Shown: positions 38,101 through 47,467, counted from the first letter of the stretch. The stretch: DNA of 64,000 nucleotides from Flavobacterium sp. UGB4466 (GCF_903469665.1 NZ_CAGKLC010000021.1:1-64000); one strand, 5' to 3'. A program made the numbers and translations. Notes: generated by a model not told the origin, from the sequence alone.

Positions 38101-38651
38101 AGTCCCTGATTGTCGCAGGAAAGACTGACACAGAGATCGGAATCTTTTTCATACGATTCGATATACAAAAGAACGACAGCATCCGTTACCTCTAATCCGG
38201 TATTTTTTTTAAGATAATGTATCGGATAAGTATTGGCACTTTCGATAAGCTGCTGTTCGGCAGTTAAAAGTTCGAAGATCTCAAGCTGTTTTGAACCATC
38301 GTAAAAATAAGGTTTGTAAGCCGCTTTTTTGTTGTCGTATACTTTATAATGCGTGTATTGTTTACTTTCAAAATCAATAATTTTTCCGCCGTTTGGAGTA
38401 GACTTGTACAACTGTATAAGATCACCGTCGGTTGTGATACCGCTGCCTTGTGTTATGGTAATGTCTTTTGAAACGGGGCTGTACGAAACCTTAAATCCGC
38501 AAATGATGCCGACACCACTAAGACCAATTCTGGAAATACGATCCTGATCATCAAAATAATCTACAATCTCGTTAAGATGTCCTTCTGTTAGTACCTGATT
38601 TTTAGTGAATCTTCGGTACAGCGTTGTTATGGTTGAAAGTTTTACTAACAT
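35193..38651 (-). CDS. large PKD-domain protein, eCIS, probable fibre or baseplate periphery
   Basis: 1152 aa, no signal peptide. The N-terminus (LITTLYRRFTKN-like: LSTITTLYRRFTKNQVLTEG) and the SGVGIICGFKVSYSPVSKDI segment resemble phage and eCIS baseplate-associated proteins. A PKD domain with the signature YVWDFGDGSEP lies at about residues 730-820, with further Ig/PKD-like beta domains to about 990, then a helical C-terminal 150 residues. It sits between the second baseplate protein and the tape measure, where Afp and PVC carry the tail-fibre gene, so a target-binding or cage role is likely. No canonical fibre motif is visible. Confidence 0.75.
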   Translation of the reverse strand: MLVKLSTITTLYRRFTKNQVLTEGHLNEIVDYFDDQDRISRIGLSGVGIICGFKVSYSPVSKDITITQGSGITTDGDLIQLYKSTPNGGKIIDFESKQYTHYKVYDNKKAAYKPYFYDGSKQLEIFELLTAEQQLIESANTYPIHYLKKNTGLEVTDAVVLLYIESYEKDSDLCVSLSCDNQGLEIIGNHKALLVSKTVAAQINTHDKIISKIKFSNLYYKLPELVSNRIVLQPEDFSSYYEIKRKFTNGLFRNNVVVRLQDGFEILLTPLKMPTILDSIKKNLASLYSFDEKNVPPDFQYRYDLLNDLIDTYNEIRLLLSNMDYDFCFPDIKSFPKHLMLGEVQKSGPCFEYRHSFYKSPLLTGQNLSTCNDCLPFDTLNEPGKKDTINEFIVDLEGKEITICYGKNTDLQQLYSLIKRCVQLLANYNVNYTYIKITPSFELGSLGKKAIPFYNNVGDHLIELWDYEKTTIGQQRNNRSYHDNLLNTKWPNEMVSDHNFYRIEGHQGTDYKKALKTIQAIRRQYGLGFNVVVLGVKAYDAKKIVENYTSYYLNKNHGYEHKSGVAPGGTFVMIYIEGEYSQYPYYYGYGYPYEYPRGNSLAGDFEKEGDKKEPGESIVINPVIADFTLPYLCCDDNFITLSLPMNHICFDETTPYFPFHVTPTGGFVKADVDEDLNGGVTKNQYGEFVFDPKLVSEELIGKPITFTVNNFETNCQITIFRKPKFDFTFVFPKSLHKDGVVVDFSISGENQKDMKYVWDFGDGSEPVATTEAKIQHIYVYEVPAKESYSFQVKVTGENGNCNAQAQHPVTFEVPVVVSIDTKNICKNDLKPHVLTIEPNSKKTVLSGPGVSQNDAGQYIFIGNNVPKDVDQVVILINGKPSNLTIIMQNPPVALFSHAIRNNQIAFSNKSTDALKYIWNIEEEIIETDATEAIIRPTSLYKNDVIKVSLSALNKRCGESIDGPRDIRIREKPTENPCLTNAVEFVKKTNLTFEKINQQPELQKFSKETLSLITEIQKQFASVEKETSAYINGDFNTALPEMYNELVYHNLLLGSKNARMEEEKTVLSFLTESHISLFYTIIKCQPAELLNKFEKPFTTITARIDSLLQGFVKNQYKTDPKGTLKSFLTDQKIPFKDIKFILEAIESQLKSLN

Positions 38652-38663
38652 TTTGAATGGTAT

Positions 38664-41366
38664 TTATAGTGATCCTAAATTTGTTTTTCCCAGTATTATT
38701 TTCTCGAATTGATTTTCGTTTTCGTCGTTGCAGTCAAATAATCTTCCTGTAGGATATAAATTGCTGAGGTTCGATAGAGAGGTGATAAGCTTTATGAGAT
38801 CTGTCTCCGGCTGATCCTGATTCAATAAGGTTTTGGCAAATAAATAATCCTTGTAAGAGTTCTCAAACCGCAAAAGTTCGTTTTCTGCCGGATTTTGAAT
38901 TTCATTTTTCCGATGTCCGATCCAGCAGATTTTTGCCAGCACATGCGCCGGTAATTCTTCCTTAATTACTTTTTCGATATAATTTCTGAAATCGATGTTG
39001 GCAAAACGCAAAGTATATCCGGGCAGAATAATACTGACGCGATAGGAGTAAGGGTCGAGAGGTTCACAGCTCTTACACTCATCGGTGCAGACCGGTAAAA
39101 ATGTTGCCAGATTTACAATAGTCTGGTTCACATCCGGGCGAAGCATCATGTGTTCTACAATAAACAAACCTTCTTCTGTAAACACTTCTTTCATAAAATG
39201 AATCAAATCGAGAATAGACTGTTTTACTTTAGCCAAAGAACTGTAGTAAGTGTACCTTTTGGCAATGATACGGTCCTTATTGTTCACATCCGTAATTAAC
39301 GGATTAATGATGTCATACGAATACTTTCCGGAAGGCGACCGGTGTATCTGGATGTTATCGATGACCTGCGGATCTGTGATTCCTTTTTTAAAAGCCTCTT
39401 CGACATTGTATTCGCGGGTTTGAATGATTTGTAAAATAGCAAAATACATTTCCCGATTGGCGACCGAAGTGTCGTAATACTCTGTTGTGGCCGAGAGTAC
39501 GATTTTGTTTTTATCATCCCTGATTCTCCATCGGTATACCAGTTGATTGTCGGAATCAATAAAATGATAGAGATCTACAAAGGAATCCGAAAGATGCCTT
39601 CTGTTGTAGTTTTTAATCCCCAAAAGCCTTGCAATTCTCTTTTTTACCCCCGAGACATTATCAGTATCCCAGAGATTGCTGTTGGGCTGTCGGTAATAGT
39701 TAAAAGAGCTGCCGCGGTTTTTGCTTACGATTTTATAATCTTTCAAAAAGTCTTCTTTGTTTTTCAGCACCACCTCATCCGTAGCACTGCCATAGATACT
39801 TTTGTTAATGAAAACATACTCAGAGAAACGTTCTGCAAACCGCCCTAAAAGATGGTCCAGAATAGAATTTCGTCTTTCAATATTGTTGTCCAGCTCTTTA
39901 AAAAGAATTTCGGTCAGATAATCATCATTGTTTTCAGGATAGTCCTCCACCAGTTCGCTAAAGCCTTTAATGTCTTTCACCGCCTGAGTAAAAAATGTTT
40001 TAGTGAGATTGCCGCTTACCGAAAGTATTTCATTAACCTTTCCCAAATGTTTAAAATAACTGGCCAGAATCTGATCAAAGAATAATAGATAGGCTTTAAG
40101 CTGTTTGGCCTGCGATTGTCGGGCCACTGTGGCTCCTGACGGTAAACCGACTTCTCCGATTCCGTACGTATCCGGAAAATCGTTCTGTATGGTGGTATAA
40201 CTGTTTGGGTTTAAATAAGTGCCTTTTGGTATTTTCAGTTCTTTGTGTTTGCTGGAATAATCGGTAGCTTTATCTTTTACGTCATTAATTCCCTTCAGAT
40301 AAAGATCTACCTGGGTTTTATTGATGTTCAGAGGCAGTACGCCTTTATTGTAGTTGAAAACACTTTTATTACAGATTACCGGTTTTTGGTATTCTTTGAG
40401 GCAAAGCAGCCACTGATTGGCCACCGCTTCATCATCGCCGCAATTCCCTAGAGAAATATCTTTGATGGTCAGCACTCCGGGCACATTCATGATCAGTTTG
40501 ATAATATCCGATAATCGCACCTCACTGGTCAGTTCGGCTTCGATTAATTCTTTGGTATCAATAAAACCGTGTTCCAAAACCGGCCCGTCAAAAATTTCTA
40601 AGGAAGTGTACCCCTTATCAAGCATTTGCTTAACCGAATAAAAATTAACGGTGGTTGATAAATAACCGTCTAATGCGGTTAACACCAGGGCATGAACCAT
40701 TTCTTCGTCGGCCTGAGTATCGATCTCAATACTGGCACATATTTTTATAGGATATTCATCGACTTTTATAATGTTGATCAGGTCTTCACACAGATTTCTG
40801 TTGGCATGAAATTTTTGTCTGATTTTGTCTTTGACACTATTAATTTCAGAGAGTTTATTGCTCTCGAAATCGACATAAAGATCGTATAAGCCTTTGAGCT
40901 GAAATTGCTTTTTAAGGCGGCTTGGGACTTCGCTAAAATCCTGATAATTATAGGATAGCAGTTCGTCTTTGCAATTCACGTAAACGGTTTTGTAGTGCTT
41001 TGCCGGCCAGCAGTTTTTAACGCCGTCGATATCGATAAACAGTTTTCTGTAATCCAGTGCAGTAACCGGACTTGTAGTCAATACTTCGGAAGCCTTAAAA
41101 AACTGGTTGGGAATATCTTTTTCTTTTACGTCAGAAGCAAGGAGGTTTTCGATTGGCAAATCGGTTCGCATACCGAGATCGGTTATCGCATAACAAAGCA
41201 TCTCCAGCATCGTGATACCGGGATCATGCGAATTAAAATCAGTCCATAATTTGCCACCCAGTTGTTCGATATACTCAATGCCTTTTTTTCTGAGATAGAA
41301 AAAATCCAAGTCATCTTCGGTCGCAACCTTTTTAGGAATTGTATTATGTGGATTTAGTATTGACAT
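38664..41366 (-). CDS. eCIS baseplate wedge protein (Afp12-like)
   Basis: 900 aa. The N-terminal block IEQLGGKLWTDFNSHDPGIT followed by MLEMLCYAITDLGMRTD (residues of about 33-70) is the hallmark of large baseplate wedge proteins of contractile systems. The remaining protein is mixed, with an R-x-R-rich central region (RRNSILDHLLGRFAERF). It forms, with the baseplate-J protein, the wedges that trigger sheath contraction. Its start overlaps the stop of the baseplate-J gene by 13 nt, indicating coupled translation. Confidence 0.83.
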   Translation of the reverse strand: MSILNPHNTIPKKVATEDDLDFFYLRKKGIEYIEQLGGKLWTDFNSHDPGITMLEMLCYAITDLGMRTDLPIENLLASDVKEKDIPNQFFKASEVLTTSPVTALDYRKLFIDIDGVKNCWPAKHYKTVYVNCKDELLSYNYQDFSEVPSRLKKQFQLKGLYDLYVDFESNKLSEINSVKDKIRQKFHANRNLCEDLINIIKVDEYPIKICASIEIDTQADEEMVHALVLTALDGYLSTTVNFYSVKQMLDKGYTSLEIFDGPVLEHGFIDTKELIEAELTSEVRLSDIIKLIMNVPGVLTIKDISLGNCGDDEAVANQWLLCLKEYQKPVICNKSVFNYNKGVLPLNINKTQVDLYLKGINDVKDKATDYSSKHKELKIPKGTYLNPNSYTTIQNDFPDTYGIGEVGLPSGATVARQSQAKQLKAYLLFFDQILASYFKHLGKVNEILSVSGNLTKTFFTQAVKDIKGFSELVEDYPENNDDYLTEILFKELDNNIERRNSILDHLLGRFAERFSEYVFINKSIYGSATDEVVLKNKEDFLKDYKIVSKNRGSSFNYYRQPNSNLWDTDNVSGVKKRIARLLGIKNYNRRHLSDSFVDLYHFIDSDNQLVYRWRIRDDKNKIVLSATTEYYDTSVANREMYFAILQIIQTREYNVEEAFKKGITDPQVIDNIQIHRSPSGKYSYDIINPLITDVNNKDRIIAKRYTYYSSLAKVKQSILDLIHFMKEVFTEEGLFIVEHMMLRPDVNQTIVNLATFLPVCTDECKSCEPLDPYSYRVSIILPGYTLRFANIDFRNYIEKVIKEELPAHVLAKICWIGHRKNEIQNPAENELLRFENSYKDYLFAKTLLNQDQPETDLIKLITSLSNLSNLYPTGRLFDCNDENENQFEKIILGKTNLGSL

Positions 41367-44300
41367 GACTCTTCGGATTGAAAATTAGGTGTTGTACAAC
41401 TGTTGATTTTTGTAGAAATGATATGATTTTTTACCGACACCAGTATGCGTTTTGGGTTAGACGGTGACAGTACCGGCAAGAAATCCAGTGTTGCCTGATA
41501 AGTAATATCGTTCGGATTTTCTGATTCGGTATTGTCTTTGAGTTTCGCCATTTCTAACTCTGCTAAATAATCTACATAGTATAATTTTTCGATATAGTCA
41601 ATGATCGTACTCCGGTGTAATTCAATCCCAAAAAGGATGTCCTGAGTGGTGTCAAATGCCCACGGCGACAAAAATTTGGTGATATCTTCATTGAGCTGTT
41701 TTTTATAAAAGTTTTCATCGTATTGAGCATAAAACCGCACATTGAGTTTGATGATCACCTTCTCGTATTCCGGATTAATTACAGCGACTTCGACATGCAT
41801 ACTGTTGAGATTGCTGATGTAATTTCGAATCTTATTTAAGGTAGCCGTATTTACTCTTGGTTCATAAAGGTCAAATACATTTTTGTTTATAATATCCGGG
41901 ACCACTATAAGAGTAATATCTCCGGGAGAAAGAAAGGATTCCTTTTCATTATTGGTATGGTTCAGGCATTTTACTCTGAAAACTTCCGGAAACTCCTGAA
42001 GGATAAGATGCTCATAATCCCATAGCGTTATCGCTCTGTTTTTGTGGCGAAGACGTTCACTTACCCGTTTGTAATAGGTCTCGTCTGATTCCTGTGCTTT
42101 TCCGTTAAAAGAATTAAAAGGCTGTGCGACACTTTTCACCTGTGTGATGCGGGTAATGAGTTTAGAAATCGTTTCAGCGGGCAATCCTTTTTCTAAATGA
42201 GACAATTCGTTATTGTGGTTGTAAAATTCGGCTGTAACCACTTGTGTTTTAATATCGATTATTTTGCAGACGGCATCATAAGCTTTATGCATTTTTGCTC
42301 TTACCCAGATCAGGTTGTCCGGAAATAAAGTATTTGTTTTGGTAGCCTGTTTTGGAATCGCAAATTTCAGTATCCCCGACTTTAAAAAATTATCGGTAGA
42401 ATTGGCTAAAATTTCATTCTCGATATTTTTCCATTGATTGTTACAAAGAACAAACCATTCTATTTTTTGTCTCCCCACGAAAGAGTCTACCTGTGGATTT
42501 TCGCTTCCTTCAAGTATCTGCACCAATAAAGCAACCTGCTGTAAAGTTTCGGCTTCCTCAAGACCGATGTAAAATTCGCCTCCTTTGCAATAATCAGGAA
42601 CGAGACGGCTTGTAAGAGCGCTATTAGCATCCAAAACCCCTTTCTGTCTGGCAACATTTTTTAAATAAGAATGTTCTTCACTCTGTCCAAATGGAGCTTC
42701 ATGAAATAATCGGATTCGTTCTGACTGATATTCGACTTCGGTTTGATGGGTAAAATTGACCGTTTCCTCCGCCGTATAATCTAAACTAATGGTTTCGACA
42801 AATGGCGTATAAGCTTCATTCGGAATCAGGGTATCCGCAATTTTACTCATAACAGCGAGTGTATATATTTTGGGGTACAAAGAGTGCAGCAACGATTGGT
42901 TTAGCGTCAATCGGATCGGGCCGCTTTTGTCAATGTCGTAACCGTCTCCTGCTAAAGGAAATTCGGTTACATAAACCCCGTCTTTTAGCGTAAACAAAGT
43001 AGTGTCTGTAATTTTAGTTTCCCAGTTTTCTTTATTTAAGAGAGATACATTACCTTTAAAATAAGCATCGGAGTCTACAATAAGATCGGTGTCGACGGTG
43101 TTAAGAATCAAATTACTTTTTTTTGGAATATTTATGGCGACAGCATCTGCTTTAGGCTCAGGGTCTTCCGGCTGATTTACGGCTTTGTCTTTTATAATTT
43201 CTTCCAGAAACATTCCGTTAAAGAAAAGAGTCTGGCTTATTGTGGTATCCTGATATTTCTTTTTGTAGGCCTGATAGTGCGTTTTAAAAGATTTGGGGGT
43301 GTTTTTCCATTTTATAGAGACGTTGATATTCTTCCATTTTTTGGAAAACATTTCCGGATAATCAATAAGAAATGAGGAACCGCTGGTAGGCTGTGTGGTA
43401 AAAGGATAGAAAGGCTTTTCGGCATTTAGTAAACCGGTATCGCTTTCGAGTAATAGTGATTTTACATCTTTTACGTCTACTTTAACACCAATGCTGCTGA
43501 CGGTTTTGGTCACCAGATTTCTAAACAAATAATGTCCTTTTTTGTCTTCTGTACGAATTAAAAATCGGATAACAGGTTCTGTAGTAGAGAAATGTTCTCC
43601 TAATTTCTTTTGATTATAGTTTACAACAGAGGGGGTATCTTTTGAAATTTGAAACACCAATCGCAATTGCTTTCCCGCAATACCTGAAGTAGCAGCTGTT
43701 CCTATAAGTTTAAAAGGACCAAGCCATGCTTTTTCACCACTGCAGAAAATGCTGATATTATCAACAAGATCATTGACGGTAATGGGTTCTTTGAACGGTT
43801 CGGTATCAAAAGTAAAAGCCTCATTGAAGGTAACGGTAATATCGATATTTCTTTCGCCTTCTTTTAGTTGCAATAAGGGTGAAGCGATGGTAAAGCCAAG
43901 TCTGGCAGCTTCCAGTTCAGTATATTTTTCTTCATCAGAAGTATATCCAAACGGCAGCCAGTACTTGGATCCTTCCTTAAGACTTTCTCCCTTTCCATCA
44001 AGAGAGTTGGCCACCTGGCTGCATTTTATCTCCCCTAGCGTGATATCATTATAAACACTCTTAAGCGCCGTAATTTGAGCTTTGTTGGCAACTAATTCTT
44101 CGGTTGTTTTATAGATAAGTTTGTTGCCTAAAGCATCTTTTCCGGCATCCAATTGCGTTTGTGCTTCGATTCGTTCTTCGGTACTTTTTTTAGCCAGCTC
44201 GAAAATAACATGTACCTGATCCGGTTTTGCAGCGAGTTTTTCGATTTGTAAAATATCCTTGTAAAAGAAATCGAGATGTTTTTTGGTAATTTTATTAAAG

Positions 44301-44692
44301 CGCTCTTTAGACAGTTCCAATAATTTCAGGAAACAGATAAAAAGGGTCATGTGAGGCGTTAACGTGCCTTCGAATTCAATATCCCGAAGTGTTTCCGAAA
44401 TACTTTCTTTCAGAAGCGTATAATCTTTGTCTTTTCTGTTTGGAATGTCTTTTTTCGAATAGCCAAAATGATCAAAAATTTCCTGCCAGTTTCCGGAAGC
44501 TTTTTTGCTGTTGTTGGTGTCAAAAAAGTTAACCTGTTTGGCAAAATTATAGGTAAAAAGAAACCAGTCTTCCCTATCAAAGTCATGGAGCTCCAAATTG
44601 TGGGGATCGAGAATACTATTCACGCGGTCGCCCTGATCGGTGCCATTTCTTTTAAATAAGGTATCGTTGGTATGGTCGCTGTTGTTACACAT
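41354..44692 (-). CDS. eCIS baseplate J/gp6-like protein (Afp11-like)
   Basis: 1112 aa. The diagnostic baseplate-J segment is near residues 860-900 (YYKRVSERLRHKNRAITLWD then YEHLILQEFPEVFRVKCLNH). It is followed by a C-terminal domain with repeated LNVRFYAQYDE and FGIELHRSTIIDYIEKL strands, as in gp6/Afp11. Residues of about 420-800 contain beta domains specific to larger eCIS versions. It follows the gp25 gene with an intergenic hairpin at 44724-44744, the only sizeable gap in this part of the operon besides those at 45469-45721 and 49192-49330. Confidence 0.87.
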   Translation of the reverse strand: MCNNSDHTNDTLFKRNGTDQGDRVNSILDPHNLELHDFDREDWFLFTYNFAKQVNFFDTNNSKKASGNWQEIFDHFGYSKKDIPNRKDKDYTLLKESISETLRDIEFEGTLTPHMTLFICFLKLLELSKERFNKITKKHLDFFYKDILQIEKLAAKPDQVHVIFELAKKSTEERIEAQTQLDAGKDALGNKLIYKTTEELVANKAQITALKSVYNDITLGEIKCSQVANSLDGKGESLKEGSKYWLPFGYTSDEEKYTELEAARLGFTIASPLLQLKEGERNIDITVTFNEAFTFDTEPFKEPITVNDLVDNISIFCSGEKAWLGPFKLIGTAATSGIAGKQLRLVFQISKDTPSVVNYNQKKLGEHFSTTEPVIRFLIRTEDKKGHYLFRNLVTKTVSSIGVKVDVKDVKSLLLESDTGLLNAEKPFYPFTTQPTSGSSFLIDYPEMFSKKWKNINVSIKWKNTPKSFKTHYQAYKKKYQDTTISQTLFFNGMFLEEIIKDKAVNQPEDPEPKADAVAINIPKKSNLILNTVDTDLIVDSDAYFKGNVSLLNKENWETKITDTTLFTLKDGVYVTEFPLAGDGYDIDKSGPIRLTLNQSLLHSLYPKIYTLAVMSKIADTLIPNEAYTPFVETISLDYTAEETVNFTHQTEVEYQSERIRLFHEAPFGQSEEHSYLKNVARQKGVLDANSALTSRLVPDYCKGGEFYIGLEEAETLQQVALLVQILEGSENPQVDSFVGRQKIEWFVLCNNQWKNIENEILANSTDNFLKSGILKFAIPKQATKTNTLFPDNLIWVRAKMHKAYDAVCKIIDIKTQVVTAEFYNHNNELSHLEKGLPAETISKLITRITQVKSVAQPFNSFNGKAQESDETYYKRVSERLRHKNRAITLWDYEHLILQEFPEVFRVKCLNHTNNEKESFLSPGDITLIVVPDIINKNVFDLYEPRVNTATLNKIRNYISNLNSMHVEVAVINPEYEKVIIKLNVRFYAQYDENFYKKQLNEDITKFLSPWAFDTTQDILFGIELHRSTIIDYIEKLYYVDYLAELEMAKLKDNTESENPNDITYQATLDFLPVLSPSNPKRILVSVKNHIISTKINSCTTPNFQSEESCQY

Positions 44693-44723
44693 AATGCTTT
44701 TTATATCAATTTTACTTATATTT

Positions 44724-44768
44724 TAGTCCAATGCAATTGGACTATATTGAATATACAATCGGTATTAA
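44724..44768 (-). repeat. intergenic hairpin plus 33-bp repeat (copy A)
   Basis: TAGTCCAAT (44724-44732) and ATTGGACTA (44736-44744) form a perfect 9-bp stem with a 3-nt loop. Positions 44736-44768 match 49298-49330 at 29 of 33 bases; shared cores are CTATATTGAAT and AATCGGTATTAA. The stop codon of the gp25 gene (44765-44767) lies in the end of the repeat. A shorter relative (ATTGAGTACAATTGGTATTGA) lies near 45504-45524, before the PAAR gene. It may act in processing or partial termination between operon segments. Confidence 0.6.
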
Positions 44769-45175
44769 ATATTAGTTCCTTCTTGTTTGTAGAAAGGATA
44801 TACCATATTAGTTCTGGAATTGGTTGCTCTGATTCTGTAATCTAAAGCCACTAACAATTCGCCATTTAAATCATCTCCCTGACTGATGTCGATTTTCTCC
44901 ACATCAATTCGCGGTTCATGGTATAAAATGGCGGTTCTGATGAGTTCAGACACATACGTTTTTAAGGTTGTGGTTAACGGTTCAAAAAGAAGTTCGTCTA
45001 CATTACAGCCGTATTTAGGGACCATAATACGTTCTCCTATTTTGGTTGACAATAGAATCTCCAGACTGCTTTTAATGTCTTCTTCATCAGAAATCATTAC
45101 AGTAGCTCTGGTTGTTTTCTTAAATTCGGGAGGAAAACTCCATCCGGTTCCTAAAAAAGCTTGATCTGTTTCCAT
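44765..45175 (-). CDS. gp25/GPW-like baseplate protein (Afp9-like)
   Basis: 136 aa. The N-terminal FLGTGWSFPPEF, then SSLEILLSTKIGERIMVPKY ('IGER' with the following GCNVDELLFEP), is the gp25-family signature. It is the inner baseplate wedge protein that nucleates sheath assembly in T4-like, T6SS and eCIS particles. Length is normal. It starts 2 nt after the PAAR stop. Confidence 0.92.
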   Translation of the reverse strand: METDQAFLGTGWSFPPEFKKTTRATVMISDEEDIKSSLEILLSTKIGERIMVPKYGCNVDELLFEPLTTTLKTYVSELIRTAILYHEPRIDVEKIDISQGDDLNGELLVALDYRIRATNSRTNMVYPFYKQEGTNI

Positions 45176-45177
45176 AA

Positions 45178-45468
45178 TTAACCAATTAAAACGGTTGCTA
45201 ATCCGGCTACTATTGTGCCTCCATGTGCGGTGGAATCCCCCATACGTGCTGCGGGTTTTCCTCCAATTAAAACGGTTGCCGAACCTGCGGCGATGGTATC
45301 AGGAGGTCCTGTGCAGGTAGCCATATCTCCAACACATGCGGCTGGAACTCCGCCAATTAATACGGTTGGCGAACCGGCAGGTAAAATTGGTCCTCCCACA
45401 TGGGGAACGGTTCCGGTAACCATTGGGCAAACGTGCATATCTGTAATTCTGGCGGCTGGTGCTCCCAT
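45178..45468 (-). CDS. PAAR-domain spike tip protein
   Basis: 96 aa, a complete PAAR domain: PAARITDMHVCPMVTGTVPH, then repeated VLIGG(V/K)PAA motifs, GDMATCTGPPDT and DSTAHGGTIV. The His and Cys residues (DMHVC, ATCTG, TAHGG) are the Zn-binding set at the point of the cone. It caps the VgrG-like spike and punctures the target membrane. No extension domain is present, so no effector is fused to it. Confidence 0.95.
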   Translation of the reverse strand: MGAPAARITDMHVCPMVTGTVPHVGGPILPAGSPTVLIGGVPAACVGDMATCTGPPDTIAAGSATVLIGGKPAARMGDSTAHGGTIVAGLATVLIG

Positions 45469-45548
45469 AATTTTTTATATTTCAGTTCAATATTTTTTAT
45501 ATTATTGAGTACAATTGGTATTGACTTAACCTTCGTTGAGTGTAATTC

Positions 45549-45693
45549 ATTTTAACACATAGTAACATAGGTGTTGCATCCTAAAAAAGGCGTTTCACTT
45601 TATTTAAATACACATAACCTTTTATGTGAAAGAAATAAGTTTCTTTTCTGCTCTCTTTTTGCACTTAAAAATCTATGTTTCTATGTGTTAAAA
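45549..45693. repeat. 145-bp inverted-repeat element in the spike/tip gap
   Basis: Terminal arms 45549-45569 (TTTTAACACATAG start) and 45673-45693 are inverted copies of 21 bp with one mismatch. An inner hairpin CACATAA/TTATGTG lies near 45611-45626. Bacteroidota genomes carry similar scattered intergenic palindromes built from CACATAG-AACATAG words. It lies in the 253-nt gap between the VgrG-like and PAAR genes, which otherwise shows no gene. Possibly a miniature element or mRNA-stability hairpin. Confidence 0.65.
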
Positions 45694-45721
45694 CTTTTTT
45701 TTTAAAATTATCTCCAACAGA

Positions 45722-47467
45722 TTAATTTATTTGTACGATACTTCCTTTTACAATAGCCACTGCGCTTGAGGACATTTCAGCTCCCGCACTTCCTTCGGCT
45801 TTAAACTGCGCTTTGGCTTTTAAGGATACGTTGGTTCCTTCAATTTTAACGTCACCTGATGCGACTATCTCAATGTTTCCGGCGCTTTCCATTTTTATAC
45901 CATTACTGTCTATGGTAATGACATTCGAATTTTCATCTTCAATAACGATAACACCTTTATCTTCGTCGAGTGTTATTTTTTTACCCGCCGGAGTTTCAAT
46001 TCCTATCGATTTTTTCTCGTCGTCAAACATGACCTTCATTTCACTTCGGGTTACGATCCCTTTTTGGTGATTATCGTCTGAAGCTGTTATAGGAGCAGGC
46101 TTTCCACTACTGTGAAGCATGCCCAAAACAATGGCATTGTTTGGATCTTCGTTGACAAAACCAATAATTACTTCATCTTCTATTTCGGGTCTGAAAAAAA
46201 TGCCTCTGTTTTCTCCTGCATCGGGCGAAGCAACACGGCACCAAATACCCTGTTCTTCATTGTTGATGATGGGAATTTTGACCAGAATGCGGTCTTCACC
46301 ATTAGGGTCGCCTTCCAGTTGTGTGACGATTCCGGCGTGAAGTCCTCTTATGGCCGGCATGATTCCGGAACCTGTTGGCGTGTGAATGTCATAGGTTTCA
46401 GAGAACCACTCCGGATTTAATCCGAATTGGGCATCGATGGTCCAGTTTCCCTCTGTTAGTTCGTGAAAAACTCCAGTGATGTAAGCGCTTCCGTTGAATC
46501 GGTCACCAACGCCTTCCAGTGTAATGATGGTGTTGGGCTTTACGGCAGGGATTCCTTGAAATTTGACTCTTCCACGAACTTTGGATAATTGCTGAAACAG
46601 TAATTTGGCGTCGGCCCAATCCTGCAATTCTGTTTCAGTAATGGTACCTCCGTGACGCAGTTCCAGATTTTCCAGTTCGATAGTTTCAGACAAATCAGAA
46701 GCCGATAAATTTCCATTGAGACTTACACCAGGATCATTGGCTTCGATTTCCACTAATTCCTGATTGGTGTAATCCCAACTGTACGAAGACACTTTGGCAA
46801 ATTGATTTCGGGCATCAATTTCGGCATCAAAATCAAGCAAAGTTGCTCCGAAAGTAATGGTTTCAACAGCTGCTGAACTCAGATCGGGTTTGCTGATGGT
46901 GATTTTTCCGTTCTCTACAAAACAAAGTTTTCCGTTAGCCTGTGCTCTTGAAACGATAAAATCCCAGTCGGAAGTATTGTACTGAACCAGTTCTTTATGA
47001 CTAAAATTAGTAGCTTCAACGTCTTTTTCCAGTCCGTATGTACCTATAATTTCCTCAAAAGCATCACTGTCTTTTACATCATAAAAATACTTGCTCTTTC
47101 TGCCGATCGTTAGTTTTACCGCTTCGTCTTTACATTCAATAATGAGCAAAGAAGCACCGCTTTTTATTTTGATAGAATGTTTGATGATGACTCCTTTGTA
47201 AATGGCCTCCTCATCATTGTGATAACCGGCATTGATTTCAATTTTTTTCCCCGGAATCAATAAATCCTCATTACTCAGTTTAAAATCTCTTTCAGAAGCT
47301 TCTCCGTCTGTGAGAACAATTTGAGCCATAGGAATCCGGTTCACCTCATTTTGCACTACAATACTTTTTACCTGATAGGTTTTAGACAATTCTTCCCCTT
47401 CAATTAAAATTTTGTACGTTACTAAATCGGCACTCTGACTGGTTTGTATGACTCCGCTGTTGTTCAT
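45722..47467 (-). CDS. VgrG/gp27-gp5-like spike protein (Afp8-like)
   Basis: 581 aa. A gp27-like hub (1 to about 375: YKILIEGEELSKTYQVKSIV, NTSDWDFIVSRAQANGKLC) is followed by a gp5-type OB-fold (about 385-470: GIVTQLEGDPNGEDRILVKI ... GIWCRVASPDAGENRG) and a C-terminal beta-helical needle with short repeats (GNIEIVASGDVKIEGTNVS). A trimer forms the spike on which the PAAR tip sits. No lysozyme domain or effector fusion is present. Start and previous stop overlap by one base (TGATG). Confidence 0.93.
   Translation of the reverse strand: MNNSGVIQTSQSADLVTYKILIEGEELSKTYQVKSIVVQNEVNRIPMAQIVLTDGEASERDFKLSNEDLLIPGKKIEINAGYHNDEEAIYKGVIIKHSIKIKSGASLLIIECKDEAVKLTIGRKSKYFYDVKDSDAFEEIIGTYGLEKDVEATNFSHKELVQYNTSDWDFIVSRAQANGKLCFVENGKITISKPDLSSAAVETITFGATLLDFDAEIDARNQFAKVSSYSWDYTNQELVEIEANDPGVSLNGNLSASDLSETIELENLELRHGGTITETELQDWADAKLLFQQLSKVRGRVKFQGIPAVKPNTIITLEGVGDRFNGSAYITGVFHELTEGNWTIDAQFGLNPEWFSETYDIHTPTGSGIMPAIRGLHAGIVTQLEGDPNGEDRILVKIPIINNEEQGIWCRVASPDAGENRGIFFRPEIEDEVIIGFVNEDPNNAIVLGMLHSSGKPAPITASDDNHQKGIVTRSEMKVMFDDEKKSIGIETPAGKKITLDEDKGVIVIEDENSNVITIDSNGIKMESAGNIEIVASGDVKIEGTNVSLKAKAQFKAEGSAGAEMSSSAVAIVKGSIVQIN

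Noticed and set aside
45178..45468. PAAR protein with fused effector
   Set aside because: The protein is only the PAAR cone (96 aa) with no extension.
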